Origin: Pseudomonadota bacterium
GTDB lineage: Bacteria > Pseudomonadota > Gammaproteobacteria > Halothiobacillales > Halothiobacillaceae
DNA: 30,896 nt
Direction of reading: 5' to 3'
Assembly: GCA_021795795.1 (NCBI GenBank)
Contig: JAJYPA010000044.1
Span: 1-30,896, forward strand
Position 1 is the first letter of the stretch; every line of letters begins with the position of its first letter. Under the pieces are notes generated by a model. It had not been told where the DNA came from. It saw only the letters and a list, made by a program, of their open reading frames with translations, and searched no databases. Positions 23,799 to 30,896 of this stretch are shown here, piece by piece. A program made the translations under genes and the position numbers.

Positions 23799-24701
23799 AT
23801 GTCCATCCTGGAACGCGCTCATCTCGAAACCATTCGTGCCGTCGACCAGCAAGGCTCCCTGACCGCTGCCGCCGAGAAACTGCATCTCACCCAGTCCGCG
23901 CTGAGCCATACGGTACGCAAACTGGAGGAGCAGCTTGGCGTCGCCGTCTGGAATCGGGAAGGTCGCAGCCTTCGTCTCACCCAGGCTGGCGTTTATCTGC
24001 TTTCCATTGCCAACCGCCTGCTGCCGCAACTCGACCATGCCGAAGAACTGCTGAAGCAATTCGCGCAAGGCAAGCGTGGCGTGTTGCGTATCGGCATGGA
24101 ATGCCACCCCTGCTATCAGTGGTTATTGAAGATTGTTTCGCCTTACCTGGCCGCATGGCCTGCGGTAGATGTGGATGTGAAGCAAAAATTCCAGTTTGTC
24201 GGCATCGGCGCGTTGTTCAATCACGAAATCGATTTGCTGGTGACCCCCGATCCGCTCCACAAGGCGGGCCTAAAATTCGAAGCTGTGTTCGACTATGAAC
24301 AGGTGCTGGTAGTCGGCCACGATCATCCGCTACGCCAGTCCGAATATGTTCAACCCCAGCAACTGTCCAATGAAACGCTCATCACCTACCCCGTGGCAAT
24401 TGACCGGCTCGATGTGTACACGCGTTTCCTCACACCGGCTGGCGTCAGCCCCAGACATCACAAAACAATCGAAACCACCGACATCATGCTGCAGATGGTG
24501 GCCAGCGGACGGGGTGTGGCTGCGCTGCCACGCTGGTTGGTGGAAGAACAGGGGGAAAAATTCGGGGTTGCCCCTGTCAAACTGGGTCGCCACGGCGTAG
24601 CCAAGCAGATTTTTGTGGGGTTTCGCGAGGCAGATGCAGACATCAATTACCTGCAGGCGTTTGTAGAACTGGCGCGCAACTATCGCAACAGTAAAGATTA
24701 A
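23799..24701 (+). CDS. metR: LysR-type activator of methionine synthesis
   Basis: The 300-aa LysR-type regulator activates metE, usually with homocysteine as co-inducer. The helix-turn-helix is at about residues 17-60 (QQGSLTAAAEKLHLTQSALS), followed by a linker helix and a periplasmic-binding-protein-like effector domain (GVLRIGMECHPCYQWL onwards). The ATG at 23799 gives the usual MetR N-terminus; a TTG two codons earlier is possible. No strong ribosome site is visible. The stop codon TAA lies inside a 21-base IS-end sequence that recurs at 30158, so a mobile element once landed at the very end of the gene. Confidence 0.93.
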   Translation: MSILERAHLETIRAVDQQGSLTAAAEKLHLTQSALSHTVRKLEEQLGVAVWNREGRSLRLTQAGVYLLSIANRLLPQLDHAEELLKQFAQGKRGVLRIGMECHPCYQWLLKIVSPYLAAWPAVDVDVKQKFQFVGIGALFNHEIDLLVTPDPLHKAGLKFEAVFDYEQVLVVGHDHPLRQSEYVQPQQLSNETLITYPVAIDRLDVYTRFLTPAGVSPRHHKTIETTDIMLQMVASGRGVAALPRWLVEEQGEKFGVAPVKLGRHGVAKQIFVGFREADADINYLQAFVELARNYRNSKD

Positions 24702-24719
24702 CCCAAATTGTTCATTAGG
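24699..24719 (+). repeat. Solitary IS end, identical to the IS1380-type end at 30158
   Basis: AACCCAAATTGTTCATTAG and the two bases before it are identical to 30158-30178, where they lie just before a decayed IS1380-family transposase. Here nothing of the element's interior follows. It is probably the remaining end after a deletion, and it overlaps the metR stop codon. Confidence 0.6.
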
Positions 24720-24843
24720 GACGCGGTGAAGTGGACCCCTGTGTCAAGACAGTTCTCGCATGAGTTTAAGTTTTTCATCTGACCCTGTTGCCACAGCTGA
24801 TCGGCGCTGCCCCGTTGAAGCCTTTTCTTCCTGATTCTTCATT
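24720..24843. other. IS debris between metR and arsA
   Basis: The short spacer contains TGAAGTGGACCCCTGTGTCA (24727-24746), which resembles the terminal repeat of IS3-family elements, and no reading frame. It looks like stacked element ends left after deletions. I found no clear terminator for the converging metR and ars transcripts. Confidence 0.4.
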
Positions 24844-26598
<1,755 letters not shown>

Positions 26599-26619
26599 GG
26601 GTACTCCTATATGTAATTC

Positions 26620-26991
26620 TCAGCAGCACTTCTTGCCGGAGCAGCAACTACCTGTAGCAGTGGGCGCGACCTCCGCTGGCTGCTCCGAAACTCCCGCAAA
26701 CTTTGCCAACTCCTTCCGGGTCGGATAGCGTCCTGCCAGAGCAATCTCGCCATCCACCAAGATCAATGGCAGTGCCTCGGCACCGGAACGCTCTAGAAAT
26801 GCCTTGGCCACAGCATTTTCAACAAATGCCATCGGCTGCTGGGCGAGGTTGAACCGCTCAATCTGACCGCCAGCACGTTTCAGCCAGTCCGCATCGGCAC
26901 TGAAATCAACCAATGCCTGATCGACCTCGGTACCGCACACCCCAGTGCTGCAACACAAAGCCGGATCGAATACCTGTACTTTAGTCATCAT
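26620..26991 (-). CDS. arsD: Arsenic metallochaperone
   Basis: The 123-aa chaperone hands arsenite to ArsA and can weakly repress the operon. The functional cysteines are all visible: Cys13-Cys14 and Cys19 in ALCCSTGVCG near the N-terminus (numbered from the first ATG), and two vicinal pairs in CCSGKKCC at the C-terminus. Two ATG codons stand side by side; the second, at 26988, has the better distance from AAGGAG. It lies 8 bases after arsC and 21 before arsA. Confidence 0.96.
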   Translation of the reverse strand: MMTKVQVFDPALCCSTGVCGTEVDQALVDFSADADWLKRAGGQIERFNLAQQPMAFVENAVAKAFLERSGAEALPLILVDGEIALAGRYPTRKELAKFAGVSEQPAEVAPTATGSCCSGKKCC

Positions 26992-26999
26992 ATTTCTCC

Positions 27000-27497
27000 T
27001 TAGTCCTGAATACGTCCGATTTCAGCCAGTTTTTCTTTCAGCACGAGCTTGTCCAGCTTCTCGATGTGCAAAGCCATGAACAACTGAATGCGGCGTGCGA
27101 GTTGATCGTATGCCTTTTTGAAAGCAGCATGGCGTGCTTCATCACCTTCAACATGGGCGGGGTCAGGGATGCCCCAGTGTGCAGTCGCTGGCTTACCGGG
27201 CCAGATTGGGCACACTTCACCGGCGGCGTTGTCGCAAACGGTGAAAATGAAGTCGATCTTTGGCGCTCCCGGAGCGGCGAACTCGTCCCAGCTCTTGCTG
27301 CGAAGACCTTCGGTGCTGATGCCCATTTCCTGCAACAGTTCGATTGCTCCCGGATTCACACGGCCAGCAGGCTTGCTGCCTGCGCTGAAGGCTTTGAACT
27401 TGCCCTTGCCCAGCGTATTGAACAGCACTTCACCCAAAATGCTGCGGGCGGAATTGCCGGTACACAGAACCAGCACGTTGTATTGCTTCTCACTCAT
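27000..27497 (-). CDS. arsC: Arsenate reductase, low-molecular-weight phosphatase type
   Basis: The 165-aa enzyme reduces arsenate to arsenite. The phosphatase loop is LCTGNSARS with Cys12 and Arg18 (C-x5-R). The second and third redox cysteines are Cys88 and Cys96 in TVCDNAAGEVCP, and the acid loop is IPDPAHVEGD. This sequence pattern matches the Synechocystis-like branch that may use glutathione/glutaredoxin rather than thioredoxin; the electron donor is therefore uncertain. The start overlaps the stop of the arsR remnant as ATGA, showing that the two were once translated together. Confidence 0.95.
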   Translation of the reverse strand: MSEKQYNVLVLCTGNSARSILGEVLFNTLGKGKFKAFSAGSKPAGRVNPGAIELLQEMGISTEGLRSKSWDEFAAPGAPKIDFIFTVCDNAAGEVCPIWPGKPATAHWGIPDPAHVEGDEARHAAFKKAYDQLARRIQLFMALHIEKLDKLVLKEKLAEIGRIQD

Positions 27498-27583
27498 TTC
27501 GATCTTCCTTCTTCGTTATCAACATTTTTTCGCGGTGTGTTGCACTGCTCCGCATTGCCGCCACAACAGTTTGAGGCAGAAAA
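27494..27583 (-). pseudogene. arsR: C-terminal remnant of the arsR repressor
   Basis: Directly before arsC, in the frame ending at the overlapping TGA, the sequence reads FSASNCCGGNAEQC and then a polar tail. The Cys-Cys-Gly-Gly...Cys tail is typical of ArsR repressors that bind arsenite through C-terminal cysteines. The winged-helix part is missing: beyond about 27583 the frame no longer looks like ArsR and mobile-element sequence begins. The operon has therefore lost its repressor and probably its promoter. Confidence 0.7.
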
Positions 27584-27788
27584 ATCAACGAAAATGCATA
27601 GCCTCACCAATCCGCGTCTTATCCCCAGATTTACGCGCTTTTTAACCCCTGCTTACAGCACGTCAAATCAGATCCCAAGGCCTGAGTTAGCCATCATTTA
27701 CACCAGTATCTTGACGCGAATTGGGGTGCCGAAAAATCGAATCGGCCACGTTCATAGAAGTATCACTAACTGGTGCCCCGTAGACTAG

Positions 27789-28410
27789 ATGCGCAAGACC
27801 GATGAACCCCAGCGTCGCATGTTCATAACCAGAATACTCAAGCGGTTCAGATAGTTCACTCTGACCAAGGGGCATCGTGGCGTCCTGTTTGCCTACATGC
27901 AGCGGTTGACGGGTTATTCGCGTCAACACCTGTCCCGACTCATAACGCAGTACCGGGAGTCGAAATCCATCACCCCCCAAAACACGGGCCAGCCGCACCA
28001 GTTTTTCCCATAAGTACACCCGAGAGGACATGCGCTTGCTGGCCGAAGTTGACAGCCTCCACGACACCCTCTCCGGCCCTGCCACCAAGGTACTGCTGGA
28101 GAGGGCTTGCAGGGTATTTGGAGATGTGCGTTTTGTCCGTTTGGCACAAATCTCGGTGTCTCACTTGTATAACCTGCGCAAAGCGGACCCCTATCTGATC
28201 AATCGCTTCGAACACAAGGGCACCAAGCGTTCTCCTGTCGCTATCGGGACTCGCAAGGCACCGGCCCCACAAGGCTTGCCAGGCTATATCCGGATCGACA
28301 CAGTTCATCAAGGAGACTGGGACGGCGCCAAGGGGGTCTACCACATCAATGCAGTGGATATTGTCACCCAATGGGAATTGGTGGCATCCGTGGAGCGCAT
28401 CAGCGAAGCC
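27789..28410 (+). pseudogene. Broken integrase-core transposase (5' part)
   Basis: The frame starts MRKTDEPQRRMFITRILKRF and is interrupted by TAG at 27852-27854. It continues FTLTKGHRGVLFAYMQRLTG and shifts frame near 28009 (two bases missing). It then reads KYTRED, RLLAEVDSLHDTLSGPATK, GYIRIDTVHQGDWDGAKGVY and HINAVD up to ERISEA at 28410. This is the N-terminal two thirds of an rve-type transposase with the first two catalytic aspartates; the glutamate region is gone. The homology stops at 28410, where another element begins. IS481/ISNCY-like is the best guess for the family. Confidence 0.75.
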
Positions 28411-28488
28411 CTCCGCTACACTCATGTTCTCAGGTGGCAATAATTTCCTCAATACCGACCCTTTCCGCTCCTCAGAATAACGACTCAT
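28411..28488 (-). pseudogene. First 26 codons of an IS3-type transposase orfA
   Basis: On the minus strand MSRYSEERKGSVLRKLLPPE and NMSVAE follow from 28488. This is the characteristic N-terminus of IS3-group OrfA proteins (usually continuing VARQEGISEATLYNWR). The match ends exactly where the plus-strand transposase fragment begins, so two 5' fragments meet here in opposite orientation. The longer minus-strand frame running on to 27970 is a fusion artefact. Confidence 0.75.
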
Positions 28489-28783
28489 CTCCATTCACTT
28501 TCCGCCCCCGGTCCTAAATTAAATCAACTCGGGTGACGCGACAGAAACCCTGAAAGACGCCGCTGCTACCAGTATAAGTTTACTCAGTCGCGTGGCAATG
28601 GTAAATTGCCCTGTGGGCGCTGGTGTGATTCGGGCTCATAGAGGGTGGTCCACAGGGTAATATTGTAACTTTCAAGCAATATTAGAACTTCACAGTAAGA
28701 AACGCACTCAATTCTTGCACGCTTGTTGAGGGCGCCAGTAGCGGGGGTTTTTGGGGATCCGTTTATAGCACGGGCGGAATCCC
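28489..28783. other. Spacer with unidentified element debris
   Basis: No recognisable gene. The part at 28590-28625 contains GGCAATTTACC on the minus strand, a short string shared with the direct repeat at 106-120, which may mean a third trace of the same element. An 88-codon minus-strand frame here has no family resemblance and is probably not coding. Confidence 0.35.
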
Positions 28784-29056
28784 TTACCCCGCAGGTGAAT
28801 GGGTCTTGAGCCAGTCGCGTAGAGCGGCATTCATGCGTGTTTGCCATCCTTTCCCTGTCACTCGGAAGGCCTCGACCACATCCGAATCGTAGCGGACGGT
28901 CAGAGCCAATTTGGTGCTTGTCGCCTTGGGACGCCCACGACGCACCAGATTTTCGCTGACATACTCATCAGCGTGACCAAAGAACTCATCCGTCAATTCA
29001 GGCGCATCGTCAGGGTCAACCCACTCGGCGTGTGTAGCGTGCTTGTTCGCGTTCAT
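28784..29056 (-). CDS. brnA: BrnA-type antitoxin
   Basis: The 90-aa antitoxin of the DUF4415/BrnA family has a polar N-terminal part that wraps the toxin and a C-terminal ribbon-helix-helix DNA-binding part (TKLALTVRYDSDVVEAFRVT, GKGWQTRMNAALRDWL). It overlaps brnT by 41 bases. The complex with BrnT normally represses the shared promoter. It appears intact. Confidence 0.9.
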   Translation of the reverse strand: MNANKHATHAEWVDPDDAPELTDEFFGHADEYVSENLVRRGRPKATSTKLALTVRYDSDVVEAFRVTGKGWQTRMNAALRDWLKTHSPAG

Positions 29057-29288
29057 TGGCTTTCCTCATACTGATGATGCGGCGAGCCTCGCCGCGCGGT
29101 GTCCAGACTATGACCACCATCCGGCCGTACAACTCCCCAAAAGTGATGTAGCGCGGCTCGGTATAGTCCTCACGGGGATCTTCATCCGTGAGGTGTCGCC
29201 CGGCAAAGACCACGCCGGCGTGGGCAAAATCCAGCCCCCGCTCGGCAAGAGTCCTAGCGCGCTTGTCGGGATCGAACTCTATTTGCAT
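29016..29288 (-). CDS. brnT: BrnT-type ribonuclease toxin
   Basis: The 90-aa toxin of the BrnT (DUF497) family, a RelE-fold RNase that stops translation, shows the family's pattern: FDPDKRARTLAERGLDFAHA, then VFAGRHLTDEDPREDY, then RYITFGELYGRMVVIVWTPR and RRIISMRKANEREQARY. It comes first in the operon, as usual for brnTA. The promoter at 29295-29323 lies so close to the ATG that the message may have almost no leader. The pair may serve to hold the island in place. Confidence 0.92.
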   Translation of the reverse strand: MQIEFDPDKRARTLAERGLDFAHAGVVFAGRHLTDEDPREDYTEPRYITFGELYGRMVVIVWTPRGEARRIISMRKANEREQARYTRRVG

Positions 29289-29294
29289 GAGTTT

Positions 29295-29323
29295 ATTGTA
29301 GTTACTCTAAATTGGGTGGTCAA
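29295..29323 (-). promoter_or_regulatory. Promoter of brnTA
   Basis: On the minus strand TTGACC (29318-29323) and TACAAT (29295-29300) have a 17-base spacer. Only six bases separate the -10 from the ATG of brnT, so transcription should start at or next to the start codon. Confidence 0.65.
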
Positions 29324-29396
29324 GGACTTTTGTACCACGCAACAATGATTATTCCGGTAAAAAAACCCGCTCAGGCGCGTTTCTCCCTTGTTAAAA

Positions 29397-29477
29397 CCTG
29401 GGAGAAGTATGGGGAAAATCACTCTGCGAAAATATAACGCCGCTCAGTTACCGTTTACGTTGCAGTTACCATTTACG
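29397..29477 (+). repeat. Diverged direct repeat, copy 2, with an 18-bp tandem
   Basis: Matches 64-125 (see there) up to about 29458. Its right part holds two 15-base units, CAGTTACCGTTTACG (29445-29459) and CAGTTACCATTTACG (29463-29477), with one mismatch and an 18-base period. Repeated units of this size near an end are typical of transposase binding sites, for example in IS21-like elements. I cannot name the element. Confidence 0.5.
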
Positions 29478-29566
29478 CGCTACCGAAGTCAAAAAAGGTC
29501 AAACTGACAAAGTTAGGCAGCTTTTAGACAGCCATGCCTTGAAAGCCAATAACCACAGACTTCGAC

Positions 29567-29594
29567 GCTGGTTCGATTCCCGCCGCCTCCACCA
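29567..29594 (+). other. 3' end of tmRNA-like gene (att scar)
   Basis: The sequence has a T-arm (GCTGG-TTCGATT-CCCGC, one mismatch in the stem), the 3' acceptor strand CGCCTCC, discriminator A and an encoded CCA (29592-29594). It closely resembles the 3' end of ssrA in beta-proteobacteria. No 5' acceptor strand, mRNA-like part or tRNA body precedes it, so it is only the end of the gene. A 3' end that keeps its own terminator is what an island integrated in ssrA leaves at its far boundary. Confidence 0.65.
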
Positions 29595-29601
29595 AAACCT
29601 T

Positions 29602-29633
29602 AAAGCCCAACCCTTATCGGTTGGGCTTTTTTT
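29602..29633 (+). terminator. Rho-independent terminator after the tmRNA-like end
   Basis: An 11-bp stem (AAAGCCCAACC with GGTTGGGCTTT), six-base loop and a T-run. A second GC-rich hairpin (CCCGC..CGCCAG/CTGGCG..GCGGG, about 29634-29660) follows. It lies 7 bases after the CCA end and is probably the original terminator of the RNA gene. Confidence 0.85.
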
Positions 29634-29660
29634 GCCCGCAACGCCAGTGCTGGCGCGGGT

Positions 29661-30157
29661 TCGGGAAATTCCCTCTTGAGCGTCACTACGCGATCAACCC
29701 TGATTCCAGCGTTACTTTCTCCCTTTTCCTCTCTCTGTTCTCTGTTTGCCTCTTGAGCGTTCAAGAGGTCGTCTCTCGGATTCATGCGGGTTTCCGGCTC
29801 ATCGGTTATGAGCACGAATTGGTTGAGTGCAGGCGACCGAAACAGAGAATGGCAGGCCATGACGCAAAAACTGCCCGACTGCGGTGGCCGTTGGATTGTG
29901 AGACAGCAAAGTGCCATGAACAGTCGTTCACAGCAATGGACATGAGGGTCTGGTTCTCGGCCACAGCAGCCGGTGGCGCGCTGACCGATGCAGGTCTGCC
30001 TTGTGCTCAACTCCTGCCGTTGATCAGAAATCCAACTGAATGACCGCTTGTAAAACGCTGAATTCACCCTCCCTCCGATCCGGAGCGGAAGTTCGAGCTT
30101 GAACGAAGCGGTCGCTGATGACCGAGCCTGCCCTTGGCCGTCCACCCCCTTTTCAGT
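29661..30157. other. Region without a convincing gene
   Basis: Long open frames exist on both strands (for example 29600-30145 on the minus strand and 29621-30043 on the plus strand), but neither resembles a protein family I know. The minus-strand frame also runs through the terminator hairpin. I treat the stretch as non-coding or decayed flank downstream of the tmRNA-like end. Confidence 0.4.
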
Positions 30158-30178
30158 TTAACCCAAATTGTTCATTAG
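30158..30178 (+). repeat. Left end of the IS1380-type element
   Basis: This 21-base sequence (core AACCCAAATTGTTCATTAG) is identical to 24699-24719 and stands 114 bases before the transposase start codon, a suitable place for an element's terminal repeat. Confidence 0.6.
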
Positions 30179-30292
30179 AGATTTTGGCTGATTTCTGGCA
30201 AACTACCAAGGCCATGGATTGTGGGGGTCTGGTTGTAAGGGTTCTAATGGACATCATTAGGGATATTCTTTTTTATCATTGGGTTACAGAGA

Positions 30293-30896
30293 ATGGCGCA
30301 ATCTGAAATTCTTTCTGGCGATGATTTTTCCGTTGGATTCAGTGACCGCGAGGTGACTGCCTGGGGTGGGCTGGCGCTATTCAAGAAAATGCTCGACAGT
30401 ACGGGGTTTTCTGAGGAAGTCACGACTTGGGGACCTCCCGAACCCGGCTCCAATCGGGGGATATGAACCGAGGCAGTTGGTGGAACAATTTCTCGTGTCG
30501 ACGGGGTGTGGTGCCTGCCAGTTTTCACACCTTGAAAAGTGTCTCTTGACCTGGACTCGACTGTGATCACGCGCAATGGGGAGCAAGAAGGGGCGGTCCG
30601 AGGGTACAACCCGGGGCGGCGGGGTCGAGCCAGCCACCATCCCTTGCTGGCTTTTGTGGCTGAGGCGCGCATGGTGGCGAACTTCTGGCTACGTCCGGGA
30701 AACACGCACTCTGCCAACAATGTTCTGCAATTTCTTGAGGCTACATTAGCCCATCTTGGGGAGAAGAAGGTTGGATTGTTACGTGCTGATAGCGGTTTTT
30801 TCAACGATGTTTTCCTGAAGGTTCTGGAAGGCAAGAGAATCCCTTACCTTATTGCGGCACGCCTGAATCAGGGATTGCAGCGGGAACTTTATCAGG
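30293..30896 (+). pseudogene. Decayed IS1380-family transposase, cut by the window end
   Basis: The frame opens MAQSEILSGDDFSVGFSDRE and reaches PEPGSNRG. An extra G in the run at 30456-30460 then shifts it; the sequence goes on in the next frame as GYEPRQLVEQFLVSTGCGAC...FSHLE. From about 30548 it resumes in a third register as DLDSTVITRNGEQEGAVRGY, NPGRRGRASHHPLLAF, LRPGNTHSANN and LLRADSGFF. Between HLE and DLDST about 50 residues found in relatives are missing. These are hallmarks of the IS1380 DDE group (the catalytic aspartates are in DLDST and RADSG). The element cannot make an active enzyme. Confidence 0.85.

Noticed and set aside
27970..28494. 174-codon minus-strand frame starting MEMSRYSEERKG
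   Set aside because: Only the first 28 codons are real transposase sequence. The rest is antisense of another transposase fragment, so it is a fusion artefact.
28584..28847. 87-codon minus-strand frame downstream of brnA
   Set aside because: It overlaps the brnA 3' end in another frame, has no recognisable motifs and lies in element debris.
29445..29477. Possible CRISPR array from two 15-base repeats
   Set aside because: There are only two units with an 18-base period and no spacer of normal length, and no cas genes lie nearby.
29600..30145. 181-codon minus-strand open frame after the tmRNA-like end
   Set aside because: It resembles no protein I know, has unusual composition, and its 3' part runs through a strong terminator hairpin. 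Coding is unlikely.

Overview
The window looks like a composite stretch of a Gram-negative proteobacterial chromosome, most likely beta- or gamma-proteobacterial or Acidithiobacillia-like. The evidence is the divergent metE-metR pair, a class Ia nrdAB, a proteobacterial-type arsenic operon, a beta-proteobacterial-looking tmRNA 3' end and many degenerate IS pieces. No 16S or other species marker is present, so the genus is left open.

Region 1 (88-16150, minus strand) is a ten-gene defence operon read from one good promoter (TTGACA-17-TAAACT at 16122-16150). In transcription order it encodes: a WYL/BrxR-like regulator; a small DUF457/YdjM-like membrane protein; an SNF2-type helicase with a nuclease-like tail; an OLD/PtuA-like ATPase; a PtuB-like HNH protein; a DUF1156 adenine methylase; a DUF262-DUF1524 (GmrSD-like) protein; a DUF499 AAA+ ATPase; a four-helix membrane protein; and a ComEC-like metallo-beta-lactamase-fold protein. 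Most neighbours overlap by 4-13 bases or lie within 25 bases of each other. The core (helicase + DUF1156 methylase + DUF499 ATPase) is a recurring defence arrangement. A Septu-like pair and a GmrSD-like gene are built into it, and a membrane protein/MBL pair closes it. This is the most novel part of the window.

Region 2 (16081-17128) is a gene-poor spacer with a strong terminator and the C-terminal half of a ParE/RelE-type toxin.

Region 3 (17129-24701) is a housekeeping block of B12-independent enzymes: class Ia ribonucleotide reductase nrdAB, then cobalamin-independent methionine synthase metE with its divergent activator metR. nrdAB is preceded by a clear cobalamin riboswitch and by a 40-bp palindrome that carries an NrdR-box-like centre.

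Region 4 (24699-27583) is an arsenic resistance remnant, arsC-arsD-arsA. Only the C-terminal codons of arsR remain upstream, and no arsenite permease gene is present. IS debris flanks it on both sides.

Region 5 (27584-30896) is a mobile-element graveyard: a broken integrase-type transposase joined to the first codons of an IS3-type orfA, a complete BrnT/BrnA toxin-antitoxin pair, a 3' tmRNA end with terminator (a likely att scar of a genomic island), and a decayed IS1380-family transposase running off the window. A diverged direct repeat of about 65 bp lies near both window ends (64-125 and 29397-29458).
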